Position numbers and translations under genes: made by a program
Notes under the pieces: generated by a model
Database searches by the model: none
Seen by the model: only the letters and a program-made list of their open reading frames with translations
What the model was told of the DNA's origin: nothing
DNA from: JAIBJN01 sp963830885
GTDB lineage: Bacteria > Actinomycetota > Thermoleophilia > Gaiellales > Gaiellaceae
DNA length: 64,000 nucleotides
Assembly: GCA_963830885.1 (NCBI GenBank)
Contig: CAWHOA010000010.1
Location: 1 to 64,000, forward strand
Reading direction: 5' to 3'
Shown here: positions 1 to 7,759 of the stretch, piece after piece
Numbering within the stretch: the first letter of the stretch is position 1
How the letters are laid out: each line of letters starts with the position of its first letter

Positions 1-9
1 CGTAGGTGG

Positions 10-594
10 TTACTCGCTCGGGGCGGTGCCGGCGGCGTCGTCGAGGCGGTAGAGCCGCGCCTCGCGGCGGCTGTTCCGGCCGGTCTCGATGCGGGCGACG
101 ACCTGCTCGAGCCGGGCGAGGCGACGGTCGACCGACCGCCAGCCCGACGTCACGAGCTCGGTCAGGAGCGCGACGTCCTCGAGCCGGTCGCGGCGCTCGT
201 CCTCGACGCTCGTGGAGACCTGCTCGACCCTGGCGAGCAGGCGCTCGAAGAGCGCGCCGAGCTCGGCGACGTGCTGCGCGACCGGCCTGACCTCGACCCG
301 GAGCGCCTCGGACACGACCGAGCCGACTCCCTCGGGCAGCGAAGCCTCCAGCTCCGCCGCCGTGGCCCGCAATCGGTCGAGGAGCTCGTCGGTGCCGACG
401 CCGGGCGGGATCGCCGGGAGGACCTCGACGCGGCGCGGGTAGGGCGGGGCGCCGATCGCGTCGATCGCCTCGTGGACGCGCCGCTCGACGTCCTCGCTGA
501 CGGCCTCTCCGTGAACCACGCGCAGGACGTTCTCGGCGGAGACTTCCGCATAGTCCGCAAGCTCGAGAATGGTTGCCACAGTACGCCGCCGCAA
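10..594 (-). CDS. Putative DNA-binding protein with LacI-like HTH and coiled coil
   Basis: A 194-residue protein. Residues about 8-50 (ILELADYAEVSAENVLRVV onward) look like the recognition-helix region of a LacI-type helix-turn-helix, including the run EDVERRVHEAIDAIG typical of that fold's hinge helix. The rest is charged, Leu/Glu/Arg-rich and probably a long coiled coil, with no sugar-binding domain. It is therefore not a classical LacI repressor. The start is TTG at 594; a GTG at 579 would begin MATILELAD and is equally plausible. It lies 11 bp downstream of the membrane GGDEF-like gene on the same strand, so the two may be cotranscribed. DNA binding is inferred; target and function are unknown. 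Confidence 0.6.
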   Translation of the reverse strand: MRRRTVATILELADYAEVSAENVLRVVHGEAVSEDVERRVHEAIDAIGAPPYPRRVEVLPAIPPGVGTDELLDRLRATAAELEASLPEGVGSVVSEALRVEVRPVAQHVAELGALFERLLARVEQVSTSVEDERRDRLEDVALLTELVTSGWRSVDRRLARLEQVVARIETGRNSRREARLYRLDDAAGTAPSE

Positions 595-605
595 ACCTAA
601 CCCCC

Positions 606-1700
606 TCAGCCCCCGGGTTCAACAGTCTTCTGCCAGGATTCACCAGTTCCGGTGACCAGCTCGACGCCCGCAAGCGCCGCTTCGGCGCGCTCGAGGAACG
701 AGACGGCGTCGTCTTCGAAGCGGAGCTCGACGACGGCGACGGGCATTCGCCCCTCGCCCAGCGCCAGCCGGAGCCGCCGCGCGACTCGCTCGGCGTCCAC
801 CAGGGACGACTCCGGCAGCACCACGGCGAAGCGTCCGTCGCCGAGATGGTGCACGAGGTCGGGCGCGCGCGTGTCGGCGGGGAGCCGGCCCGCGGCGGCC
901 TGCACGGTCTCCGGCCCGCCCGCGGCCCGCAGGAGCAGGAGGCTGAGCGGATGCGTGTACCGGCGCGCCCGCTCACACTCGACTGCGAGCGTCTCCCGCA
1001 GGGTCCGCAGGCCGGGAAGGCCGGTCGCGTCCCGGTCGGCCGCGCGGCGGAGCTCCTCGACGGCGAAGAAGTTGCGGAGCGAGGGGACGAGAGCGGCCGC
1101 GAGTCCCTCGAGCCGCTCGAGCTCCTCCTCGGTCACCTCGCGCTCGAGGCGGCGCCAGAACACCGCGAGCGTGCCCAGCCGGCCGTCGTCGTCGAGCACG
1201 GGAAGCGCCAGCCCGCCGCGCAGTCGGAACTCGTCGCGAGCCTCCTCTTCCGCGGTGTACCGGTAGGCGAGAGTGACCGCCCGCGCGTCACCGCCGCCCG
1301 GCGGGAGCCCGGTGAGCTCGCGCGAGGACTCCGCGGCGGAGAGCCCGTACGTGGCCACGAGCGGCTCGCCGTCGGGCTGCGAGAGCACGAGCATGGCGGC
1401 GGCGGACTCGCCCAGCCCCGCGGCGGCTTCGAGCACCCGTCGCAACGAGCCCTCGAGCGAATCGGCCGCGCCGGCCTCGGCGAGGCGCCGCAGCCAGTGG
1501 AGCTCGCTGTGTGCGCGCGTCGAGGCCGCGCGCTCCCGCCTGACTTCCTCCCACGCGTCCGCTGTGCGGTCCTCGGCCCGGGTCGCCGCGTCACCTCCGC
1601 GACGGAGACGGACCAGGAGCAGGGCGGAGGCGGCGAGCAGCAGTCCCGCCAGCGCTGACACGCCGACGACGATCCAGGTCGTGATCTCCCAGCTCCGCAA
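606..1700 (-). CDS. Membrane-anchored GAF protein with degenerate GGDEF domain
   Basis: A 364-residue protein with one N-terminal transmembrane helix (residues about 8-30), a short coiled linker, a GAF-like sensor region (about 70-205) and a C-terminal diguanylate-cyclase fold. That fold begins at the typical DATGLPGLRTLRETLAVECER segment. The active-site GG(D/E)EF loop is replaced by LGDGRFAVVLP, so the glycine/acid signature is lost and catalysis is unlikely. It may be a receptor or scaffold that senses a ligand through GAF. The start is TTG at 1700; the hydrophobic segment follows directly, supporting a start near there. The fold assignment is confident, the function is inference. Confidence 0.65.
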   Translation of the reverse strand: MRSWEITTWIVVGVSALAGLLLAASALLLVRLRRGGDAATRAEDRTADAWEEVRRERAASTRAHSELHWLRRLAEAGAADSLEGSLRRVLEAAAGLGESAAAMLVLSQPDGEPLVATYGLSAAESSRELTGLPPGGGDARAVTLAYRYTAEEEARDEFRLRGGLALPVLDDDGRLGTLAVFWRRLEREVTEEELERLEGLAAALVPSLRNFFAVEELRRAADRDATGLPGLRTLRETLAVECERARRYTHPLSLLLLRAAGGPETVQAAAGRLPADTRAPDLVHHLGDGRFAVVLPESSLVDAERVARRLRLALGEGRMPVAVVELRFEDDAVSFLERAEAALAGVELVTGTGESWQKTVEPGG

Positions 1701-1812
1701 CGCGCCCCTCCCTCACCGGCCGCAACAGCGCGGTCCCCTACTGTGACTGTAGGAACTTTTCGGGAGATTTCCAGGGGGGCCCGCCGGCACAGCCTCGTTT
1801 CGCCAAGCCCTG

Positions 1813-2713
1813 CTAAGCCAGCGGGCCGCGGAGCCGGACGCGCTCCGCGAACGGCTGGTAGCCCAGGCGCTCGTTCAGCCGCTGGATGGGGACGTTCCGT
1901 GTCTCGTTGGCCGTCTCGAGGCGCTCGTAGCCGTTGGCCTTCGCCCACGCAAGCTGCGCGCGCTTGAGCGCTCCGGCGATCCCGCGCCCGCGCCAGGCGC
2001 GCCGCACCCCGGTCATGTCGTTGGTGGCGACGGTCGGACGGGCGTCGGAGAGGTGGAGCTTCGAGTAGCCGACGACCTCGCCGTCGACGAGCGCGACGAA
2101 GACTGCTTCGGGTCGATCGTTGGGGCCGCTCATGTCGAATGCGAGCCACTCCTCGAACGGCCCGATCGGATGCTCCTCGTACCCGGGCACGTCAGGATAG
2201 GCCTCGCTCGCGACCGCGTAGATCCGGGGCGCCAGCTCGGGCCGCTCCGCCCAGGTGACGATCTCGACCTCCGCGGGCGTGCGGCGGTCCGTCGGGGATG
2301 TCGGCGAGATCGAGGGCGAGCCGCGTCTCTCGGCCGACCTCCTCGAAGCCGCGCCGCGCGGCCCAGGCGAGTCCGTCCGACTCGGCGGCGTCCACGCGAC
2401 CCTCGAGCTGCTCGAGCCCGGCCGCCCGTGCCCAATCGGACAGGCCCTCGTAGAGCGCCCGACCGATCCCGCGCCGTCGGCTCGCGGGCAGGACGCCGAT
2501 CCAGGCCTCCGACTCGTCGCCCTCGACCGTGACGAAGCCGACGCCGACGACCGCCCCGTCCGCGAGGGCGACGAGGTGGAGCTCGTTCCCGGGGAGCGCG
2601 TCACGGTATGCCTCGAGCTCCGCCGACGTGATCGGGACGGGGGCGACCTGGTTGTGGACATCGACCCAGGCGGCGACGTCGTCCGCGCCGGCGAGCGGGC
2701 GGACCTCGGTCAC
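1813..2713 (-). CDS. Tandem GNAT acetyltransferase, frameshifted
   Basis: Two GNAT domains in different frames. The N-terminal domain starts at GTG 2713 (VTEVRPLAGADDVAAW) and carries the acetyl-CoA loop RRRGIGRAL. The C-terminal domain (EVEIVTWAERPEL onward) carries RGRGIAGALKRAQLAWA and ends at TAG 1813. The frames meet near 2290, where one extra base in a GC run separates LALDLADIPDG from TPAEVEIV; removing one base restores a roughly 299-residue two-domain protein. Tandem GNATs of this layout are common in Actinobacteria, where mycothiol synthase MshD has the same architecture, but the acceptor here is unknown. The GTG overlaps the TGA of the upstream gene (GTGA), so translation is probably coupled. 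Confidence 0.7.
2290..2290 (-). other. Probable +1 frameshift inside tandem GNAT gene
   Basis: Conserved GNAT sequence switches frame here. The whole gene, from start to stop, is 3n+1 bases long, consistent with one inserted base. Confidence 0.7.
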
Positions 2714-3576
2714 CGGACCCCGGCCAGCTTCACCAGCAGTCGCTCCGTCCAGGACGGCCGCTCGGGGTCGAAGTGGCCGGCGACCGCCCGAGCGTACGGG
2801 GCGCCGACCCGGCGCGCATACGCCGCGAAGCCTTCGCTCCTGAGCGGCGCCCAGTCCTCCCGGTACGGGATGGCTAGGTGCGTGTTGGTCACCGTCTTCG
2901 CCGAGAGCAGGAACGCCATGCCCATCCCGACGGAGACCTCCAGGAGCGATCCCCGCTCCCGCGCCGCCTCCGCGCGGAGGCCGCGATAGAGGGACGCGAG
3001 CTCCTGCGGGCCGGGCAGGCCCGAGGCGTCCTCGCGGAACTCGCCGAGCGTCGAGCGCAGCTCCTCCAGCTCCAGCGGCGGGATGTCGATCAGCCGCGCA
3101 GTCCGGCCCGACGCGTTCTCGAGGGTCTCGAGCAGCTCGTCCACGGAGCCGATCTCGCGCTCCTCGGCCAGGACGCCCGCGCGCTTGAGCTCGTCCACGA
3201 AGGCGGCCAGGTAGACCCGCGAGCCGTGGACCGCGTCCGAAGCGGCCGCGAGGAGCCAGAGCGGCGAGAAGCCGAACGCCGCGATCGAGCCCAGCTCGAC
3301 GACGTTCCCGGCCGCCTTGCGCTTCGTGATCTCCTGCGCGGAGACCTCGGGCGGCTCCTGCGGTTCGACGCGCCCGACGGCCTCGATCGCGATCCTGAGC
3401 GCGTTCTTCGCGGTCGCCTCGTAGAGTCGCGAGCGGCGGACGAAGCGGGGGAGCAGGACCTGCACGCTCTCGTGGACGGCGCCTCCGAGCGTGCCAATGA
3501 GGGCGCGGAGGCTGCGCTCCGGGAGCGAGATCGCGTACCAGAGCCGCCGCCAGGGATTTCGATACGGTGCCGCCAT
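2710..3576 (-). CDS. Conserved hypothetical protein with two hydrophobic segments
   Basis: A 288-residue protein starting at ATG 3576 (MAAPYRNPWRRLWYAISLPE). It is mostly helical, with hydrophobic stretches around VVELGSIAAFGFSPLWLLAA and LLEVSVGMGMAFLLSA that could be membrane segments or buried helices. It has weak resemblance in style to EcsC-family proteins, which I cannot confirm. The start codon overlaps head-to-head with the start of the cyclophilin gene: the two ATGs share the palindrome CATG at 3574-3577. Its stop overlaps the GNAT start, so the two minus-strand genes form an operon. Function is unknown. Confidence 0.6.
   Translation of the reverse strand: MAAPYRNPWRRLWYAISLPERSLRALIGTLGGAVHESVQVLLPRFVRRSRLYEATAKNALRIAIEAVGRVEPQEPPEVSAQEITKRKAAGNVVELGSIAAFGFSPLWLLAAASDAVHGSRVYLAAFVDELKRAGVLAEEREIGSVDELLETLENASGRTARLIDIPPLELEELRSTLGEFREDASGLPGPQELASLYRGLRAEAARERGSLLEVSVGMGMAFLLSAKTVTNTHLAIPYREDWAPLRSEGFAAYARRVGAPYARAVAGHFDPERPSWTERLLVKLAGVR
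3563..3568 (+). promoter_or_regulatory. -10 box of a probable leaderless promoter (cyclophilin)
   Basis: TACGGT lies six bases before the ATG at 3575 and there is no Shine-Dalgarno sequence. This matches the TA-N3-T plus 6-9 nt spacing seen at other starts in the window, as expected for leaderless transcripts. Confidence 0.45.
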
Positions 3577-4048
3577 GACCAACGCGACGCTCCACACTAC
3601 ACACGGCGACGTCGCCGTCGAGCTCTTCGACGGGGACGCGCCCAAGACGGTCGAGAACTTCACGAAGCTCGCCGGCGACGGCTTCTACGACGGCATCACC
3701 TTCCACCGCGTCATCCCGGACTTCATGATCCAGGGCGGCTGCCCGGAGGGAACCGGCACCGGCGGGCCCGGCTACGAGTTCGAAGACGAGGCGAACGACC
3801 ACCGCGTCGTCCGCGGCGCGCTCGCCATGGCCAACCGCGGCCCGAACACGAACGGCAGCCAGTTCTTCATCGTCACGACCGAGGCCGCTCCCTGGCTGGA
3901 CGGCAAGCACACCGTCTTCGGCAGGGTCACCGACGGGATGGACGTCGTCGACGCCATCTCGGAGGTCGACCGCGACTCGAGCGACCGGCCGCGCGAGGCC
4001 GTCGTGATCGAGCGGGTCGAGCTGGTTCTAGAACCTCTTCCGGAATGA
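3575..4048 (+). CDS. Cyclophilin-type peptidyl-prolyl cis-trans isomerase
   Basis: A 157-residue cytoplasmic cyclophilin without a signal peptide. It catalyses proline cis-trans isomerisation during folding. Family hallmarks are present in order: TVENFTKLA, FHRVIPDFMIQGG (catalytic Arg in the FHRV.P motif), FEDEAND, ALAMANRGPNTNGSQFFI and WLDGKHTVFGRV. The start at 3575 is chosen because the N-terminal beta strand (NATLHTTHGDVAVELF) begins right after it and a TACGGT -10-like box sits six bases upstream. It is single-domain and of normal length for short bacterial forms. It is followed by a strong hairpin terminator at 4086-4114. Confidence 0.93.
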   Translation: MTNATLHTTHGDVAVELFDGDAPKTVENFTKLAGDGFYDGITFHRVIPDFMIQGGCPEGTGTGGPGYEFEDEANDHRVVRGALAMANRGPNTNGSQFFIVTTEAAPWLDGKHTVFGRVTDGMDVVDAISEVDRDSSDRPREAVVIERVELVLEPLPE

Positions 4049-6957
4049 CGCCTCGTCGCCGGGGTGTGCTGGGCGAGTGAGAGGCAAGGACGAGCTCCCG
4101 CGGAGCTCGTCCTTCTGATGCCATCCCCACCCGTCCTGCGTTCGTAGCCGGAGGCTACGGGCGCAACCGAGGACGCAGAATCGCGCCGGTCAGCGCGGCC
4201 CGGCGGCACAGGGCTTCGTTCCGGGAGAGGTTCCCTAGCTAGGCGGCGCGGCCGGCTAGCGCACGGGGCGTCCTGGGCGAGGAAGACCTCGACGACCTGC
4301 GGGTCGAACTGCGTGCCTGCGGCCTCGCGGAGCCGCCGGCAGGCCTCGTCGACCGGCAGCCGCGACCGGTAGGGCCGGTCGGTCGTCATGGCGTGGTAGG
4401 CGTCGCAGACGAGGATCACGCGCGACTCGAGCGGGATCTCCTCGCCGGCGAAGCCGTTCGGATAGCCGCTGCCGTCCCAGTGCTCGTGACAGTGGCGGAC
4501 GATGTCGCAGACCTGCTCCAGGCGCTCGATCGGCGCGAGGATGCGCGCGCCCAGCTCCGGATGCAGGCGGACGACCTTCCACTCCTCGTCCGAAAGCGGG
4601 CCCGGCTTGGAGAGGATCGCCTCGGGGATGCCGATCTTGCCGATGTCGTGGAAGAGGGCGCCGAGCTCGAGGCGCTTGAGCGCCTTGGCGTCCATTCCGA
4701 GCTCGCCGCCGACGTGGAGGGCCATGTCGGTGATCCAGCGCGCGTGGGAGGAGGTGTACTCGTCGTTCGCCTCGAGCGCGTTCGCGAGCGCCTCCACCGT
4801 GGAGAGGAACGTACGCTCGAGGCTCTCGAAGCTCTGCGCGTTGGCGACGGCGAGCGTGACCTGGTGCGCGACGCCGGCGAGGAGGCGCATGCTGCGCTCG
4901 TCGAACCCGCTCTCGTCGCGGCCGTCGCGGACGACGATGCAGCCCAGGCGCTCGCCGTCCAGTCGGAGCGGCGCGACGGCGATGCGGCCGCGGCCGAGCT
5001 CCGGGCTCAGGCCGGTGGGGAACTGCGCCGCCTGGAGCTCGAACGGCTCGTCCGCCTCGAGCGTGGCGCGCGCCTGCTCGTCCGGGACGACGATGCTCTT
5101 CAGGACGGCCGCGTCACGCGGTTTGAAGCCATGGAGCGCGCGGGCCGCGAGATCCTCGCCGGCGCGGTCCTGCAACCAGACTGACGAGCGCGGCTTCTCC
5201 AGGAGCCGGGCGGCCAGGTCGACGGCCCGCTGCAGCACCTCGTCGAGCGACTCGGCGAGGGCGAGGCGGCGGCTGAAGTCGAGGAGCGCGTTCGAGATCT
5301 CGAGCGAGGCCCGCGCGCGCTTCGCCTCGAGGCGCTCGGCCTGGTAGAGACGCGCGTTCTCGAGCGCGACCGATGCGTGGCCGCCGAGCACCTCGAGCAG
5401 GCGCACGTCGTCTTCGTCGAAGGCGCCGACGCCGAGCTTGGAGACGACGACCGCGCCGGTGACGCGCGTCCCATAGTGCAGAGGGGCGGCGATGATCGTC
5501 TCGTCCACGTCGTCGGTCCCGGGGATCGTGACCGCGTAGTCGCACTCCATGGCGTTGTCCACGAGGATCGACTTGCCGGTCTCCGCGGCCCGACCGGTGA
5601 TCCCCTCGCCGATCGTGCACGTGAGCGCCTCGACGCTCTCCTCCGAGTAGGGATCGACGTCGCCCCGCCAGGCGACCGGGACGAGCCGCTCGCCGTCGAC
5701 GACGTAGACGCGGCAGGAGTGGTAGTCGACGAGCATCCGGAGCTCGTTCACGATCGCGTCGCCGATCGCGCGCACGTCGTTCAGCCGGTTCAGCTTGCCG
5801 GCGAGGCTCTGGAGCATCTTCAGGTGGGCGATCGAGCGGACGTCGCGGCCCGCGCCCACCGGAGCGGGACGCTCGCCTTCCTGCTCCTCGAAGAGGACTG
5901 CCTGGCTCTTGCCGCGCGCCTTCGCGGTCATCATCGCAATCTCGGCGCAGGCGACCAGCTCACGCGGGTTCATGGCGTGCTCGGGCCCCTGGGCGATGCC
6001 GATCGAGACGCTCAGCCTGCCCGCCGGGTCGAACTCGGTGTCGGCGAGGTCGTCGACGATGCGCCGCGCGAGGCCGAGCGCGTCGCCGGCGTCGCACGAG
6101 GCCATGATCACGCCGAACTCCTCGCCGCCCAGGCGGCACACGACGTCCGAGGAGCGGACGATGCCCTGAAGGAGGTCGGACAGCTCGACGAGCACGAGGT
6201 CGCCGAAGCCGTGGCCGTGGATGTCGTTCACGCGCTTGAAGTCGTCGAGGTCGAGCATGAGCACGGCGATCGAGTCGTGCGTCCGGCTCGCGCGGTTCAG
6301 CTCGGAGCGGAGCCGGTCGTGGAAGTAGCGGTGGTTGTAGAGGCCGGTCAGGGAGTCCGTCTGGGCCTGCAGCTCGAGCGCGGCGCGCACCTGCGCGTTG
6401 TCGAGCGCGAGCGCCGCCGCGTCGCCGAAGCGCTTCGCCAGCTCGAACTCCTCGGTGGAGAAGCGCGCGCCGGAGCCGAGGCGGTACACGTTGAGCGCGC
6501 CCTTGACGGCGCCGCGGGCCACGAGCGGGACGGAGATGAGGGCCTCGGGCTCGTCCGGCGTGCCCGGGACGGTCTTCACGCGCGGGTCGAGGTGGGCGTC
6601 GTTCACGAGCTGCGGCTCGCAATGGTCGATTGCCCAGCCCGTGATTCCCTCGCCGAGGACCGGCCGGTCGCTCATGATCGCGTCCGCCCAGTGGTCGCGC
6701 GCCATCACGGGGATGAGCAGCCGGCGGGCCTCGTCGGCCTGGTAGATCGTGAAGGCGTCGTACGGGATGACGTCCGCGAGCGAGTCGGCGATGCGCTCCA
6801 GCACGGTCGAGTGGGTCTGCTCGGACAAGACCTCGTGGAACACGTCGGCGAGCCGCCGGTACGAATCGACGAGCCCGTCAGCGTGCACGGGAGTGGACGG
6901 GGCGGGCGTCGCATCGACGGCCCCGGGAACCAGGCTGTTCACCTCTCTGAGTTCCAC
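3772..6957 (-). CDS. GAF-GGDEF-GAF-GAF-HD-GYP signalling protein
   Basis: A large cytoplasmic c-di-GMP enzyme. Domain order from the GTG at 6957: GAF (about 50-205), GGDEF with an intact RLGGEEFGV active site (about 210-370), two further GAF domains (about 400-545 and 565-720), and HD-GYP with HDIGKIGIPEAIL and HWDGSGYPNGF (about 730-905). It could thus both make and degrade c-di-GMP under ligand control. The GTG at 6957 follows AGGAGGT at 12 nt spacing; GTG 6942 is an alternative. The conserved domain ends near 4270 (FDPQVVEVFLAQDA), yet the frame stays open another 160 codons, antisense to the cyclophilin and through the terminator. A stop in the next frame at 4256 is the likelier true end, implying a small indel near the 3' end. 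Confidence 0.85.
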   Translation of the reverse strand: MELREVNSLVPGAVDATPAPSTPVHADGLVDSYRRLADVFHEVLSEQTHSTVLERIADSLADVIPYDAFTIYQADEARRLLIPVMARDHWADAIMSDRPVLGEGITGWAIDHCEPQLVNDAHLDPRVKTVPGTPDEPEALISVPLVARGAVKGALNVYRLGSGARFSTEEFELAKRFGDAAALALDNAQVRAALELQAQTDSLTGLYNHRYFHDRLRSELNRASRTHDSIAVLMLDLDDFKRVNDIHGHGFGDLVLVELSDLLQGIVRSSDVVCRLGGEEFGVIMASCDAGDALGLARRIVDDLADTEFDPAGRLSVSIGIAQGPEHAMNPRELVACAEIAMMTAKARGKSQAVLFEEQEGERPAPVGAGRDVRSIAHLKMLQSLAGKLNRLNDVRAIGDAIVNELRMLVDYHSCRVYVVDGERLVPVAWRGDVDPYSEESVEALTCTIGEGITGRAAETGKSILVDNAMECDYAVTIPGTDDVDETIIAAPLHYGTRVTGAVVVSKLGVGAFDEDDVRLLEVLGGHASVALENARLYQAERLEAKRARASLEISNALLDFSRRLALAESLDEVLQRAVDLAARLLEKPRSSVWLQDRAGEDLAARALHGFKPRDAAVLKSIVVPDEQARATLEADEPFELQAAQFPTGLSPELGRGRIAVAPLRLDGERLGCIVVRDGRDESGFDERSMRLLAGVAHQVTLAVANAQSFESLERTFLSTVEALANALEANDEYTSSHARWITDMALHVGGELGMDAKALKRLELGALFHDIGKIGIPEAILSKPGPLSDEEWKVVRLHPELGARILAPIERLEQVCDIVRHCHEHWDGSGYPNGFAGEEIPLESRVILVCDAYHAMTTDRPYRSRLPVDEACRRLREAAGTQFDPQVVEVFLAQDAPCASRPRRLAREPLPERSPVPPGRADRRDSASSVAPVASGYERRTGGDGIRRTSSAGARPCLSLAQHTPATRRHSGRGSRTSSTRSITTASRGRSLESRSTSEMASTTSIPSVTLPKTVCLPSSQGAASVVTMKNWLPFVFGPRLAMASAPRTTRWSFASSSNS
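4086..4114. terminator. Strong bidirectional hairpin terminator
   Basis: A perfect 13-bp inverted repeat (AAGGACGAGCTCC with a 3-nt CGC loop) lies between the converging cyclophilin and HD-GYP genes. The A-start/T-end arms suit termination in both directions. Its presence argues that the HD-GYP gene ends before this point. Confidence 0.75.
4136..4178. repeat. Imperfect stem-loop downstream of HD-GYP gene
   Basis: Outer arms CTGCGT/ACGCAG (4136-4141, 4173-4178) enclose a perfect 7-bp hairpin CGTAGCC-GGA-GGCTACG (4143-4159). It could be a second terminator for the minus-strand gene. Confidence 0.4.
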
Positions 6958-7178
6958 GCGGCCGCAGATACCTCCTAGTTGCGGCTCCCCCGACGGAAGC
7001 CCAAACGAATACAACCGGGGTTCGTGTGCCGCTCCCTCACTCGAAAGGGGGATTACGAGCCCGTCTCGGAAAGAAGCCCCTGCTGCCAGGCAGCGAGGCG
7101 TCATTCCGAAAGCGCTCCCACTGCACCCCTTTCGGTGTGCAAGGATGCCCGTGCTCGAGACGAGGAGGAGATCTCCGG

Positions 7179-7442
7179 ATGCCCCATCACTGGTTCCGCG
7201 TCGCGCCGGGCGCGTCGGGCGCGCGGGCGAACGACGCGAGGATCAGGAAGACAGTCAAGGCCCACGGCGGGAAGGTGCTGTTCATCGGCGTCGACGAGAA
7301 GGGCAAGTACTTCGTCCTCGTCAACATGACCAAGGTGAAGGACCCGAAGAAGCTGCGGGCAGCGCTGAAGGTCGTCGCCGGCGAGGCGGGCGTCATTCTG
7401 AAGAGCCCGGCGGAGGCGGAGAAGAAGCCGAAGAAGCGGTAG
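7179..7442 (+). CDS. Small PHHW protein, copy 1
   Basis: An 87-residue basic protein beginning MPHHWFRVAPGASG, preceded by a good ribosome site (GAGGAGGA, 9 nt before ATG 7179). Its core RIRKTVKAHGGKVLFIGVD, KGKYFVLVNM and Lys-rich tail align with the next gene, which begins MPHHWWKIDP. The order helix (KTVKAHGG), strand (KVLFIGVD), strand (YFVLVNM) suggests a small alpha/beta fold. I recognise no named family. The pair lies 17 nt apart and is transcribed divergently from the HD-GYP regulator. Nucleic-acid binding is possible from charge, but that is inference. Confidence 0.7.
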   Translation: MPHHWFRVAPGASGARANDARIRKTVKAHGGKVLFIGVDEKGKYFVLVNMTKVKDPKKLRAALKVVAGEAGVILKSPAEAEKKPKKR

Positions 7443-7459
7443 AGAGGGAGGAAGATGCC

Positions 7460-7699
7460 GTGCCGCATCACTGGTGGAAGATCGATCCCGACAACCCGGG
7501 CCCGAAGGAGCGGGCGAAGGCCGTGCGCAAGGCGGCGCGCGAGCACGGAGGCGAGGTGATCTTCGTCGGCCGGACGAAGAACAACACCTGGTGCGCCCTC
7601 GTGGACATCGAAGACCCCGGCCGTGAGGGCGAGGTCTACAAGGCCGTCGGCGGCCGCGACAAGCTCTTCGAGCTCGAGGCGTTCGGGGAGGACGACTAG
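7460..7699 (+). CDS. Small PHHW protein, copy 2
   Basis: A 79-residue paralogue of the preceding gene. The GTG at 7460 gives MPHHWWKIDPDNPGPKE, with GGGAGGAAG upstream. Residues KAVRKAAREHGGEVIFVGR and TWCALVDIED correspond to KTVKAHGGKVLFIGVD and YFVLVNM of copy 1. Copy 2 ends acidic (FELEAFGEDD) where copy 1 ends basic (EKKPKKR), so the two could be complementary partners. They are probably cotranscribed and end in the palindromic terminator at 7727-7759. Function is unknown. Confidence 0.7.
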   Translation: MPHHWWKIDPDNPGPKERAKAVRKAAREHGGEVIFVGRTKNNTWCALVDIEDPGREGEVYKAVGGRDKLFELEAFGEDD

Positions 7700-7726
7700 C
7701 CGAAGCACCGCTGGCGCGACGGTGAG

Positions 7727-7759
7727 CCCGGCCAAGTAACAGACTGTTACTTGGCCGGG
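7727..7759. terminator. Perfect 16-bp palindrome, bidirectional terminator
   Basis: Arms 7727-7742 and 7744-7759 are perfectly complementary around one central base (CCCGGCCAAGTAACAG-A-). It lies between the convergent small PHHW gene and the cyclase/ATPase gene. The right arm contains the TAA stop (7747-7749) and last codons of the minus-strand gene. Confidence 0.75.
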
